Of a stretch of DNA of 64,000 nucleotides, positions 1 through 10,093 are shown one piece after another; positions within the stretch are counted from its first letter, which is position 1; each line of letters starts with the position of its first letter. The stretch is from NCBI GenBank assembly GCA_003339415.1, contig PDHQ01000100.1, positions 43,631-107,630 on the forward strand, read 5' to 3'. A program made the position numbers and the translations under genes. Source of the stretch: Ophiocordyceps camponoti-saundersi (nom. inval.). Taxonomy: Eukaryota; Ascomycota; Sordariomycetes; Hypocreales; Ophiocordycipitaceae. The notes under the pieces were generated by a model. The model saw only the letters and a list, made by a program, of their open reading frames with translations, had not been told where the DNA came from and searched no databases.

Positions 1-1
1 T

Positions 2-258
2 GAGATGCCGTGGCGAAGGAAGCGGAGAAACGACCTTGTCAGCGATGCGGTTCAGGTGAGTTGATTCCCATTCCCTCTTCTACCGCAAGGGGAGCAGCTA
101 TGGCTAAATCTCAGAAACAGCCTTGCGTCGATATCGAGGCCTCGGTCAGTGGGAAAACTCTCGCCGTCGGCGTCTTTGGGCCGAGCGGGCGAGTTTCTAA
201 GGAGTGGGCTGCCGAGTTGGTTGCCGACACGGCTTCCTTGCTCCTCGATGAAGATTGA
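2..258 (+). CDS. 3' end of an unidentified gene (truncated by the window edge)
   Basis: This is the last part of a gene that begins left of the window. A frame open from base 2 ends at a plausible donor (GTGAGT at 56) and resumes after CTAAAT..CAG at 114. The spliced frame runs from GAG at 2 to 55, then 115 to the TGA at 256-258, giving a tail of about 66 residues that contains VFGPSGRVSKEWAAELV. I prefer this to the unspliced frame, which has an in-frame stop at base 1 and would need a GTG start at 10. The last exon resembles the end of an enzyme domain with an amphipathic helix, but I do not recognise the family. It converges on the DUF1479 gene, with 257 bp between them. Confidence 0.45.
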   Translation, partial: DAVAKEAEKRPCQRCGSGELIPIPSSTARGAAMAKSQKQPCVDIEASVSGKTLAVGVFGPSGRVSKEWAAELVADTASLLLDED

Positions 259-515
259 AAAGGGGGGTTTGAAGAGGGATACGGTGGCGAGAAAAGGATG
301 CTTGATTATAGTACGAAGGGTTCCTGTCTGTATTGTCTACTTGTAAGTGATAGAAATAGGGGGTGTAGAAATGGGAGAGATTTCATTCAGTGTATTTCTC
401 TCCGCCATGGCTCATGTCTTTTCCCCTCCTGTCCACTATAGATACGCCGTTTTGCTTTTTGCCAACCTCTCCAATCGTATACATGTTCCCTCTCGAAAGC
501 CCCTTCTCCGGGAAT

Positions 516-2477
516 TCACTCCGGAAAGAGGATGAGGTTGGCGAGATCGACAACGGCAGACGGACGACCATGAGGTTCCCAGGGGGCAAGACCCATGGCG
601 CGAAGGGCATCGACGCCTCCGACGCGGGCGATCTCTTCGTCGCCCGGGCGAAGGTCCGGGTCCTCGGCGACGATGCCGCGGCCGAGCGTGTCAAAGTCCG
701 GGCCCGGATGGCCTCGGCGGAAAGCCTTGCGCTGGCGGGCGAGGTACAGGGCGTTGGTCTGTGTCAGGGGCGCGGCCGGTACGTAGAGCAGCATGCTGAC
801 GGGGTAAGGGCTCGGAGGTGAGGAGGCGGCGGCGGCGGCGGCTACGACGGCGGCGTCGTTGTTGGAGAAGTGGTAGGGGAGATCTGGGTGCCAGAAGATG
901 TAGTCGCCGGGCTGTAGGGTCGGGAGGGTGACGAGGCTACTGCGCAGGTGGAGGTGAGGATGCCAGCGCTCCGTCAGCCGTTGGGCGTGACCGGGGACGG
1001 CGCCGTGAATGATGGTGTCCGGCTCGGACTGCAGCTCCCAGTTGGATGGGTCGAGGTAGGCGTCCCAGTCCGGGCCGGGCCGGGGGGAAGTCGGGGCGGG
1101 CCGGCGAGGGCTGAAGAAGGGTCGCAAGAGGTAATAGGCGGTGGCGAGGCGTGGCGACGGAAGCAGCCGCAACATGCCCGGCTCCGTCGTCGAAAGGGCG
1201 AGCAGGCCCTGGAACATACGAAAGATGGAGCAGGAGCCGTAGCCGTTGTAGAGGTCGATGGTGGCGCCGACGCGACTGGCGCACTGCCAGGGGTCGTACT
1301 GCTCCCAGCAGCCTTGGAAGATGCGGTCGTAGGTGCCGCAGCGGCCGTATCCGTCGGGTTCCCACCGTTCGAGCGAGCCGTTGTCCACTTGGGCGACGAC
1401 ACCGGCCGATGACTGGAGAGACGTGATCCAGTCGTCGGCCGACTGACCGGCGAGGAGCTGTTGCGGCGGCGGCGGCGGCGGCGGCGGCTGGGGCGGCCAG
1501 AAGCGACCCGAGGCGTTTTCCGCATCGTTAGCCGCAACCGAGGAAGGGGAGGAATCGGAAGCGGATGAATCGACGGAGGAAGTAGGAGAAGAAGACGTAG
1601 ATGATGATGACGTTGAAGCGGAAGAAGCAGAGCGATCGGGGGAGCGAGAGTCGGCCGAGGGCGGAACGGTGTCGAAGCCCGGGCCACGAACCCGGACTCG
1701 GTCGACGTAGGAAATGGGCAGGTCGGTGGTCAGTCGTTGATCGGAAGCCGTATCCCAGAGACTCATGAGGAAGCGCTGAGCACGCAAGACGTTGGGATGA
1801 GCCCGACAGCGGACCTGAGCGGGCGTCCAGAAGCAATCGAAGCAAGTCGGATCCTGACGCGGAGCGCGAAAGCGAGCCGTCGAAGAAGAAGCAGAAGAAG
1901 AAGAAGGACTCGGACGACCAACATGACTCTGACGACGATGAAGATAGCGAACGGTATCCCTAACAGCCTCATCAGCCGTCCTCGGATCCAAGACCTTGCG
2001 CACGACGCCAACACCATATCGACGAAGATCACGACCGAAACGAGCCGTCTGCGCCGCATCATCCACGTCGGCGAATTCGATGGAGGGAATCAGATGCGGG
2101 CCTAGACCCTCTATATGCTCGACCTCGGCGCGCAGGGCGTGCATCAGTCGTGGCCAGCTTGCTTCGACGGCGGCTTCGTGGCCGGCGATGAGGTTGCGCT
2201 TGATACGGCCGAAGCGAGGTGGTAGCGGGACCGGTTCCGGACCGCCCCAGAAGGAGACTCTTATGTCTGAGTCGGAGTCTGTTTCCGAGACGGTCTTTTG
2301 CTTCTTCTTGTTCTTCATCTTGGTGTTTCTCTTCTTCGTTTCGGCTTGTTGTTTCGCTTTGTCTGGGTCTTGGTTGCTTTCTTCTGCTATGAGTCGGAGG
2401 GATGTGTTTTCCGGGCACGGAGCTGGGATCGGCATTCGGGCGCGGCTTCCGTCGCCGATGGCTGGCGCGAAAGCCAT
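516..2477 (-). CDS. DUF1479 (YbiU-like) protein, probable Fe(II)-dependent oxygenase fold
   Basis: The gene is intronless and encodes 653 aa. The DUF1479 region starts near residue 85 (PPRFGRIKRNLIAGHEAAVE, then the IPSIEFADVDD stretch) and runs to the C-terminus. The putative metal site is GDYIFWHPDLPYHF, with H530, D532 and H536 as candidate ligands, followed by the family's LLYVPAAPLT and LYLARQRKAFRRGHPGPDF segments. Characterised relatives adopt a jelly-roll dioxygenase-like fold, but no substrate is established, so the reaction is unknown. A long Ser/Pro-rich insert (about residues 190-340, including an eight-proline run encoded by a CCG repeat) and a poly-Ala insert just after the metal site interrupt the domain. 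The Lys-rich N-terminal 80 residues are disordered. The start could lie at an internal ATG rather than at 2477. Confidence 0.8.
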   Translation of the reverse strand: MAFAPAIGDGSRARMPIPAPCPENTSLRLIAEESNQDPDKAKQQAETKKRNTKMKNKKKQKTVSETDSDSDIRVSFWGGPEPVPLPPRFGRIKRNLIAGHEAAVEASWPRLMHALRAEVEHIEGLGPHLIPSIEFADVDDAAQTARFGRDLRRYGVGVVRKVLDPRTADEAVRDTVRYLHRRQSHVGRPSPSSSSASSSTARFRAPRQDPTCFDCFWTPAQVRCRAHPNVLRAQRFLMSLWDTASDQRLTTDLPISYVDRVRVRGPGFDTVPPSADSRSPDRSASSASTSSSSTSSSPTSSVDSSASDSSPSSVAANDAENASGRFWPPQPPPPPPPPQQLLAGQSADDWITSLQSSAGVVAQVDNGSLERWEPDGYGRCGTYDRIFQGCWEQYDPWQCASRVGATIDLYNGYGSCSIFRMFQGLLALSTTEPGMLRLLPSPRLATAYYLLRPFFSPRRPAPTSPRPGPDWDAYLDPSNWELQSEPDTIIHGAVPGHAQRLTERWHPHLHLRSSLVTLPTLQPGDYIFWHPDLPYHFSNNDAAVVAAAAAASSPPSPYPVSMLLYVPAAPLTQTNALYLARQRKAFRRGHPGPDFDTLGRGIVAEDPDLRPGDEEIARVGGVDALRAMGLAPWEPHGRPSAVVDLANLILFPE

Positions 2478-2702
2478 GATGAGGCGGGTGGCGGTTTTCT
2501 TTTTTCTTTTTTTTTTTGCTTCTTTCTTTACTCTGTTTGTAGTACGGATAGTGTTGAGAGAGAGGTGGTGATGACGGGGTATCGAGTAGAGGTTGTCAGA
2601 GGGAGACTGTAGCGGGAGAGGAGAGAGAGAGGAAGGGAGAAGAGAGGGAGAGAAGTGGATAGAGATATAACAGAGAGATGGAGCGAGAGAGATGGAGCGA
2701 AG

Positions 2703-2740
<38 letters not shown>

Positions 2741-4238
2741 AGAAGAAGAATGAAAGACAAACAGCTCCCCGCCATTTTGTTCCCCCCCCCCCTCCCTCTC
2801 TCCTCTCTCCTCTCTCTCTCCTCTCACCCTCTCGTCAAATCATGTCCGTCTCTTCTCACAGGTAGCACCAGCTGAACTGAACAGGCTTTTTAGGCCCCCC
2901 GGCCCGCCGTTCCCTCGAGGCAGCAGCCTCTACATATGCATGTGTATGTATGTATGTACCTCTGATGAAATCGCGCAACGTCGTACGCACGCGGCCCTGC
3001 CCTTGGTTGAGTGGCTAGGTAGGTAGGTAGGTAGGTAGGTAGTAGGTGTTAGCCAACTAGTATGGATATATACTAACGAACTACCTACCTACATACATAC
3101 ATATGTAAAGCCAACGACGACTATCTGCCTCTATTCGTGCATAAATACATAGATGATGATCAAAAACTAACCCTATAAACCCTACAAACCCTATACGCCG
3201 CAAATCATGGCTACCTACGAGCTTGCCATCGACCAAAGCAGAAGCAGGCAGTTGGAATGTATGTATGTATATGGTACAGACTACATACATACAACACTGT
3301 CACGCTGTTGACCGAGAGACATGACATCCTCAGCCAAGAAAGACGCGGAAAGCTTAAAAGGCCCTCAACGGGCCTTGATTCCGGCTCGACTCCATCACGG
3401 TCCCAACAGTAGGATTACATACAACAGTACAATGCCGCCTCTCCCTTCTTCTATCCTTTTCCAAAAGAGCCCTCCCTTTTTTTCTTTCCTTTTCCCACTT
3501 CCTCCTCCCCCACACGCCGGGGGGCACCTTTGTGCTTGAGATGACAGGCAGCCAGCCCACTTGTCCTCCTACTTGACAAGACGAGTTTTGATTGCTGGAG
3601 GTTGGCTAGGATATTGGATGGATAGGATTTTTTTTAGGAGGGTTTACCTGTTTTCCTCGCTTACAGATATGTATAGTAGGCATCTCAATCGACGATGATG
3701 AAATGTATATATAGAGGTATGTTAGAGAGCCAGACCGAGAGAGTGTGAGAGCACCTACATAAGCGAGTAGCAGGTACCAACGCACGTCGGCATCGGTGTG
3801 CTATAGCTACAAGGTAACCCCCCCTCTGCCCTTTTGTCGTCACACGAATCCGTAGGTTATACATACATACATACATAGGCAGTTGCCGACACAAGGGAGG
3901 GAAGCCTGAAGAGCCTCGTTCTGGCGTGCTTCAAACACACACGCACACGCATACAGATGCATGTGCCCACTTACATACCTACATACCTACACGATACAGA
4001 TGTGTTTCTAGGTACCTACCTATGTATGTATGTAAGTACGGAGAATGTAATCCTCTCTCACACTCCCGCTCGTTCGCTCACTCACTCAACTCACTCATGC
4101 AACTCCCTCACGCAACTCCCTCACACCACTCAAACAACTTGACTCACTCACTCACTCATTCACTCATAAACATCATCATCAAGACTCGCTCGGGACGATA
4201 CCCTTTCCAAACCAAACCCTCCCCTTTCCCCCCTCCTT
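2478..4238. other. Intergenic region with simple repeats, no supported gene
   Basis: About 1.8 kb upstream of the DUF1479 gene. It holds a (GA)n tract near 2705-2735, a C run near 2785, TAGG repeats at 3015-3041, several TACATACA blocks (about 3084-3103 and 3861-3878), telomere-like CCCTA units at 3167-3196 and CTCA-rich DNA at 4070-4165. Short ORFs here are translations of these repeats. Confidence 0.7.
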
Positions 4239-5876
4239 TCACAGCTTCGACTGCTTCGCCTCAGCCTTCCACCCATCTTCCATGGCAATCAGCTCGGCAG
4301 CGCGCTCGCCGATAGCCAGCACCGTCACCATCGGGTTGATGGACGGCATCTCCGGGAAGATGCCGGCGTCGGCTATGCGCAGCCGGCTGATGCCGCGCAC
4401 CCGCAGCTCCGGGTCGACCACGGCCAACTCGTCCCGCGTCACGTCGCCCATCTTGGTCGTCCCGGCCGGATGGTAGACCGTGTGGGCCACGCGCCGCGCG
4501 TACTCGCTAATGTCCTCGTCGCTCTGCACCGCCGGGCCGGGCGCCACCTCGCGCGACAACCAATCGCGAAAGGGGCTCTGCTCTGCGACCCGCCGCGCCG
4601 CCCGGATCCCGGCCACCAGCGTCGCCGCGTCGTATCCCTCTGGGTCGGTAAAGTATCGAAAGTCGAGCGCCGGCTTGACCGTCGGGTCCGAAGACGTCAG
4701 GTACAGTCGTCCGCGCGATCGGGCCCGCGGGATGTTGGGCGTCATGCAAAACGCATAGCCGTCGCGCACGGTGGGGTAGCCCAGCCGCTGCGTGTTGAGG
4801 CAAAAGGGAATCTGATAGCAGTGCATCATGACGTCGGCCGCGTCGCCATCGCCGCCCGCGGCACCGGCCATTTCACGCCGTAGGAAGAGGCCGGCGTCCG
4901 AGTCCATGGTCGTCTGGTTGGGCGGCACCGGCTTGTTGAGTTCCCACATGATTATCGTCTCCGGATGGTCGACCAGGTTCTCGCCGACGCCCGGCAGGTC
5001 GGCGACGACGGGGATGCCCAGACCCTCGAGCTGAGCGCGCGGTCCGAGGCCGGAGTGCAGCATCAGGCGCGGCGTGTCGATGGCGCCGGCGCAGAGGATC
5101 GTCTCGCGGCGCGGACGGAGCCTCAGCCGCTTGCCCGAGGCCAGCTCCACCACGACGCCGGTGGCGACGGCCTTTTCCACCATGACACGCGACACGTGGG
5201 CGTCGGTCAGCACCGTCAGGTTGGGCCGGCGCTCTTCGCCCCGCAACATGGGGTGGATGTAGGCAACCGAAGCGCTACTGCGGTGGCCGTCATCCGGGTT
5301 GTACGAGACGGAGAAGAATCCAGCTCCCTGGGTCAGATGTCCTTTGGCGCGGATCTCGGCATTAAAGTCGGCGATGACGGGCACGTCGAGAGCCGTGGCG
5401 CACGACTGAACCCAATCTTTGCAAAGCTGGTTGCGATGACGGGCATGCACCGGTTGGATCGTGTTGCGCAGCCCGTCCACCAGCCGTACCATGGTGTCGA
5501 AATCCCAACCGCGGCAGCCCTGAGCCACCCAACGGTCCATGTCGTGGCGGAAGGGACGGAAGCTGATGAGCGTGTTGTGAGACGAGCAGCCACCGAGAAC
5601 CTTGGCGCGCGAGTGGCGGATGTGGCTGTTTCCCATGGGCTGCTCCGTCGTGCCATAATCATAATCGAGTTCGCCGCCGAGGAGCGAGAGCCAATTTCGC
5701 AGATCCAAGACGTTGTTGAGCCGGAAGTCGGACGGGCCCGCCTCGATCAGGAGGACACGTCGCTCCGGCAGATAAGACGAAAGACGGGAGGCGATGACGC
5801 AACCGGCCGTGCCTCCGCCAACGATGATGTAGTCGAAGCCATCGACAGAATCGGGCGGGAGCGTGTTTGTCGTCAT
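4239..5876 (-). CDS. GMC oxidoreductase, choline oxidase type, with C-terminal SKL
   Basis: The 545-aa single-exon protein is a glucose-methanol-choline flavoenzyme. The N-terminal FAD-binding motif is YIIVGGGTAGCVIASRL (residues 16-32). The segment LGGCSSHNT places His100 where bacterial choline oxidase carries its covalent FAD-linked histidine. The C-terminal active-site pair is His469 (YHPAGTTKMG) and Asn514 (PSINP), the His/Asn arrangement of choline oxidases rather than the His/His of some other GMC enzymes. The likely reaction is FAD-dependent oxidation of choline to betaine aldehyde, possibly on to glycine betaine. The protein ends in Q-S-K-L, a canonical peroxisomal PTS1 signal, so I infer peroxisomal location. 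It is divergently paired with a betaine-aldehyde dehydrogenase gene across 549 bp, which supports the substrate assignment. Another small alcohol or amino-alcohol remains possible. Confidence 0.85.
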   Translation of the reverse strand: MTTNTLPPDSVDGFDYIIVGGGTAGCVIASRLSSYLPERRVLLIEAGPSDFRLNNVLDLRNWLSLLGGELDYDYGTTEQPMGNSHIRHSRAKVLGGCSSHNTLISFRPFRHDMDRWVAQGCRGWDFDTMVRLVDGLRNTIQPVHARHRNQLCKDWVQSCATALDVPVIADFNAEIRAKGHLTQGAGFFSVSYNPDDGHRSSASVAYIHPMLRGEERRPNLTVLTDAHVSRVMVEKAVATGVVVELASGKRLRLRPRRETILCAGAIDTPRLMLHSGLGPRAQLEGLGIPVVADLPGVGENLVDHPETIIMWELNKPVPPNQTTMDSDAGLFLRREMAGAAGGDGDAADVMMHCYQIPFCLNTQRLGYPTVRDGYAFCMTPNIPRARSRGRLYLTSSDPTVKPALDFRYFTDPEGYDAATLVAGIRAARRVAEQSPFRDWLSREVAPGPAVQSDEDISEYARRVAHTVYHPAGTTKMGDVTRDELAVVDPELRVRGISRLRIADAGIFPEMPSINPMVTVLAIGERAAELIAMEDGWKAEAKQSKL

Positions 5877-6425
5877 GATTTTTAAAAAGGATTTTTTTTT
5901 TCCCTTTCACCTAATAAGAAGCAAAGTGAATCCAGGAAAGGACAGTATTGAAGGTTAACGGGGTAGCAGTGACTGAGACAAGAACGGAAGCAATCGTCTT
6001 GATAAGATAGCCAACAGTTTGGAACAAGAGAAGCAGAAGAAGAAGAAGAAGAAGCCAAAGAGAGACAAAGAAAAAAAGCGGAGGAGGAAAAAAGAAGTTG
6101 GCGAAGAAACATTAAGGGCTTCAAGTGTCTGTAAGCCAAGGAGAGAGGCTGAGTGACGATGACCGATCTGGACTAGCGCGCTAAGCCATGTGAGTCGGAT
6201 AGCCTTTTACGAGACGGCGCTAGCCATCGTGCGTTAGCCTGAAGAAGCGTCAGCAGCCACTAGCTCGCGGAACTGCCCATGTGCGTATCGATTTGCGTAT
6301 CGATGTGTGTATCGATAGCCGTGCACACATAATTAATGAGCCAATAGCAATAATACGGTAGGATTGCAGTCAGTCGGTCTTCAGCGATAGACCGAGAATA
6401 TCCGTACCTACCTATACGAAGCTAC
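5877..6425. promoter_or_regulatory. Shared bidirectional promoter of the choline oxidase / aldehyde dehydrogenase pair
   Basis: This 549-bp spacer separates two divergent start codons. It contains adjacent GATA-type sites (TTGATAAGATAG at 5999-6010) that match the HGATAR consensus of fungal nitrogen regulators, a perfect 10-bp palindrome TAGCGCGCTA (6174-6183) and three tandem 12-bp copies ending in GTATCGAT (6281-6316). Choline can serve as a nitrogen source, so nitrogen control is a reasonable inference but is unproven. If the dehydrogenase starts at 6669, the spacer is longer. Confidence 0.6.
6281..6316. repeat. Three tandem 12-bp repeats ending in GTATCGAT
   Basis: The units are GTGCGTATCGAT, TTGCGTATCGAT and GTGTGTATCGAT, in exact 12-bp phase. 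They lie about 110-145 bp before the aldehyde dehydrogenase ATG at 6426. The even spacing suggests a cluster of transcription-factor sites, but the factor is unknown. Confidence 0.75.
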
Positions 6426-8198
6426 ATGGGGAGAAACGCGGTCATTCGCCAATTGCGACGCCGTGTTGATTCTGTTCCCTTCCTCCCTTTTAATTCTCCT
6501 CCGGCCATGCCACCGTCGTTGTCTTTGCGCCGCCGTGGCCTCACTTGGTCGATCCATTCATGCCAAGTGACCTACCCTGGAGCCGGCCCGCTGGCGCGAC
6601 TCATCGTGGCGAGCCTCACTTCCACCTCCGCTTCCACTCCTGCTCCTCAACAACGCCGCAGCTTCGCCATGTCTTTTCCGTCCGAAATCCACACCTTTCA
6701 CTCCGGCTCGACTCACCCCGAAACGTCGGACTCGAACAAAACCTTCGTCTCGCTTGACCCGGCTACAGCTCGCCCACTCGCCACCGTCTTTACCACGACG
6801 CCCCGGCAGCTCGACGATGCTGTTGCCGCTGCCCGGGCTGCCTTCCCCGGCTGGTCTCAAACGCCGGCGCCTCGTCGTGCAGAAATCTTGCTTCGTGCCG
6901 CCGCCATCTTACGCCAGCGTAATGACGAGCTCGCTCTGACGGAGACGCTTGATACCGGCCGCGCTCTGTCCGAGACGGCGGCCGTCGACGTCATCACCGG
7001 TGCCGATGTCCTCGAGTACTACGCCCGCCTCGTCGCCGACGGCCAGCCCGGTCACCATACGCGCCTCAGGCCGGATGCCTTTGTCCTCACCAGCCACGAG
7101 CCTCTGGGTGTCTGCGCGGCCATCGGCGCCTGGAATTACCCCCTTCAGATTGCCCTCTGGAAGTCTGCTCCTTGTCTGGCCGCCGGAAATTGCCTCGTCT
7201 ACAAGCCCAGTGAAGTGACGCCCCTTCACGCCGAGACACTTGCCCTCATCTACCGCGAGGCCGGACTGCCGCCGGGCGTCTTCAATGTCGTCTATGGCGA
7301 CGGACCTGCCGTCGGTGCGCCCCTCGTCGCCCATGCGGACATTGCAAAGGTCAGCTTTACCGGTCAGGTCTCGACCGGCTGCGTCGTCGCGTCCGAGGCC
7401 GCCCGCCGCATGAAGTCGGTCACCATGGAGTTGGGCGGCAAGAGTCCACTGCTGGTGCTACCGGACGCCGACGTCGACGAAGCTGCCGACGTCGCCATGG
7501 CCGCCAATTTCTTTTCCACCGGCCAGGTTTGCACCAATGGCACCCGCGTCTTCGTCCCGGATACGCTACTGGCCGGCGTAGAGGAGGCCCTGGTGGCCCG
7601 CTGTCGCAACGGCATACGCATGGGCATCCCGCGTGAAGAGCGCACCAACTTTGGCCCCGTCGTCAGCGCCGTCCAGCGCGACAAGGTCATGTCCTACATT
7701 CGCCACGGTCGCGAAGTCGACGGCGCTCGCGTCCTCTACGATGGGGCCGTGGACGCGCAAAAAACGAGGCCCACGGCCGACGGCTTCTGGGTCGCACCCA
7801 TCATCTTCACCGACTGCGCCGACACGATGCGCATTGCCCGCGAGGAGATTTTCGGACCCGTCATGTGTATCCTGCCATACAAGACTCGTGACTGTCGGCA
7901 GGAGGAGTGGCTGCCTGAGCTGATAAGCAGGGCCAACGACACACATCTGGGGCTGGCCGCTGGCGTCGTCTCCTCCGACCTCGCTCTGGCTCATGACGTC
8001 GTGCGCCAGCTGCAGGCGGGCATCACCTGGATAAACACATGGGGCGAGTCGCCTGCTGAGATGCCGGTCGGCGGCTGGAAGATGAGCGGTATCGGCGTCG
8101 AGAACGGCCACGAGGGCATTCGCGCATACACGCAGACCAAGAGCACCTTGGTGCAGCTAGGCAAAGGTGCCTGCAAGGATATGTTTCCCCGGCTATGA
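6426..8198 (+). CDS. Betaine-aldehyde dehydrogenase (NAD(P)+-dependent ALDH)
   Basis: This intronless aldehyde dehydrogenase matches betaine-aldehyde dehydrogenases along its length: the ICG-like GAWNYPLQIALWKSAPCLAAGN and YKPSEVTPLHAE segments, SFTGQVSTG, the general-base motif VTMELGGKSP and the nucleophile in FFSTGQVCTNG (Cys369 from the first ATG). The reaction would be betaine aldehyde + NAD(P)+ to glycine betaine, an osmoprotectant and methyl donor. The first ATG gives 590 aa, about 80 longer than usual. ATGs at 6507 and 6669 are alternatives; 6669 gives 509 aa and fits the family best. The Arg/Ser-rich 28-80 segment could be a mitochondrial presequence if the longer form is made. The C-terminus FPRL is at best a weak PTS1, unlike the SKL of its partner, so the two steps may occur in different compartments. 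Confidence 0.9.
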   Translation: MGRNAVIRQLRRRVDSVPFLPFNSPPAMPPSLSLRRRGLTWSIHSCQVTYPGAGPLARLIVASLTSTSASTPAPQQRRSFAMSFPSEIHTFHSGSTHPETSDSNKTFVSLDPATARPLATVFTTTPRQLDDAVAAARAAFPGWSQTPAPRRAEILLRAAAILRQRNDELALTETLDTGRALSETAAVDVITGADVLEYYARLVADGQPGHHTRLRPDAFVLTSHEPLGVCAAIGAWNYPLQIALWKSAPCLAAGNCLVYKPSEVTPLHAETLALIYREAGLPPGVFNVVYGDGPAVGAPLVAHADIAKVSFTGQVSTGCVVASEAARRMKSVTMELGGKSPLLVLPDADVDEAADVAMAANFFSTGQVCTNGTRVFVPDTLLAGVEEALVARCRNGIRMGIPREERTNFGPVVSAVQRDKVMSYIRHGREVDGARVLYDGAVDAQKTRPTADGFWVAPIIFTDCADTMRIAREEIFGPVMCILPYKTRDCRQEEWLPELISRANDTHLGLAAGVVSSDLALAHDVVRQLQAGITWINTWGESPAEMPVGGWKMSGIGVENGHEGIRAYTQTKSTLVQLGKGACKDMFPRL

Positions 8199-10045
8199 TG
8201 CAGGCTCGCACTCTACATACATACATACAAGTCGAGGCGCCCGAGGAAACACAGAATGTACATACATACATGCATGCATGGCCCTGGACTTGTTGGCATC
8301 TCTGGATGAACCCGTGACGAGGAAGTACGGCTATTCGAGATGCCTCATGTTGCTTCTGCTCATGTAAGAGAGACTTTCGATAAGACGACTGATGAGTGCT
8401 GTGGTGCTTTGCTTGGCTGTTCTGTTTCGTTGGCCCAAGCCCGTCATCGATTGCCGGTCGTGTTGAGAAGGCGTCTGTCTCTGTCTGTCACCAGGTCAAG
8501 GATTGCTAAGATGAGATGAGTGTCGACGCCTTGATGAAATGTCTAGTCATGTCGTTGCGGTCCGATCCGAGTCTTGGACTCCACTTATCGTTTCACTGCA
8601 GCAGACGTCGCCTGTGCCGACACGGCAAGAGAAACATGCATGGATTTGGAGGGACAGGACAACTGAGCTGTTGACTGGGAGCATAAAACAACCAACAGCG
8701 AACAGCATTTTACGAAGCCATCCCCGATTAATGATGCCAACTAATGATGCCAACAGGCTGAAGATTGTCTCCACCTGTCGGGACTTGAGCGACGGCAACT
8801 CCCGTGATTGTGCTTCTAGACGGTCTAAATCTCCTATAGTCTAGACAGACCTGGACTTGTGGGACGAGGGTTGTCCCTTTACTTGGTAAGGGAGACCGAA
8901 GAGACGCCAAGTGCTGCAAGATTGGATCTAGTCTGGCCAACTCGAAGGGATCGTGATGGGAGTGGAGCCGATAGCGCTTTTCTGGCTTCAACGTCGAGAA
9001 TGGTCTCATTCTCGTCCTATTGTTATCATCTCTTGGCACGTGCCTCCACATCTCTCGACGATGAATCGGCTGTCGTACATATGTATCCCGGGTCTGTCTG
9101 TGTCTTGACCATGCATTTTCTACATGATGGAAATGCTCAAAGGCTATACGGATATTGAGTTTCCCAAGAGCCGTATTGTTCGAAGCAGGTGACGTCTTGG
9201 GGGGAAAGAACCAGGACAAGGCACCCCCCTGCTTCTTTGGCATTTGCATTCTCGGCTAGGGACTTGCTCAAGGCCAAGAAATCGAAGAGTATCCACAACA
9301 TGACAGGATTCATTCTCGGCCGGGCCCGAAGAAGTTGCATTCTTAGTCTTTTCTTCCAGACCAGCTTATCCCGGTCTGAATGATGGTTGATGCTGCGATT
9401 GCGACTCAAACACCGACCAATACCAAGCCCTGAATATGAATGAGGCAGTATCTTGCGAGTGTGTAATGCTTATGGACACTCGGTTCTCGGGTTGAAAAAA
9501 AAAGATGAGAGAGGGAGGAGGGCGACGGGTCTCCTCTCCCCTCCCCTCCCCCCCCATATCTGTTGCTGAGCAGGAAACGCAAATAGGAGAGGAGGGAGGA
9601 GGGGAGGGGAGGGGGGGCATGCGGCAATAGCCTATAGGAGATTGCCATTATGAGGAGGATGGATGCGTTAATAAAGAGGAAAAAAGAGGAGACTTGAGGA
9701 CGAAGACGTTGACGGATGAAGCTGCGGTTGAAATAGACGACGTTACGACTTTGGGAGGGCATATAGTATGTATGTATGTATGCATGTTATGTATGTGTGT
9801 ATGTGATGTACATACATACATGCAGACGGATCGTGTGAGCCGACATCTCTTCCGTCTGTCTTCGCTCCCGGCTTGAAGAAGACGATCGATCAAGGGGAAC
9901 AGAAAAAAAGAGGGTAAAGAGTCGAAACAGAGGATCAAGACAGAGGAGGGGGGGGAGGGGGCAAAGGACAAACATACATACATACATACATAAGAGGAAG
10001 AGAGGGAGAAAGAGAGAGAGAGAAAGAGGCTCGAGATAACTGAGA

Positions 10046-10088
<43 letters not shown>

Positions 10089-10093
10089 CAGAG
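8199..10093. other. Intergenic region, no supported gene
   Basis: About 1.9 kb. It has TACATACA/TATGTATG blocks at 8215-8275 and 9766-9820, purine-rich DNA near 9500-9620 and a (GA)n tract at about 10049-10083 just before the next start codon. The longest ORF here (8728-9249, minus) has no recognisable domain. Confidence 0.6.

Noticed and set aside
10..258. Unspliced ORF at the left edge starting at GTG
   Set aside because: A stop precedes it in frame, while a spliced frame with good signals stays open to the window edge.
8728..9249. 173-codon minus-strand ORF in the 8.2-10.1 kb gap
   Set aside because: There is no recognisable domain, the composition is scattered and His/Arg-rich, and the surroundings show no splice structure.
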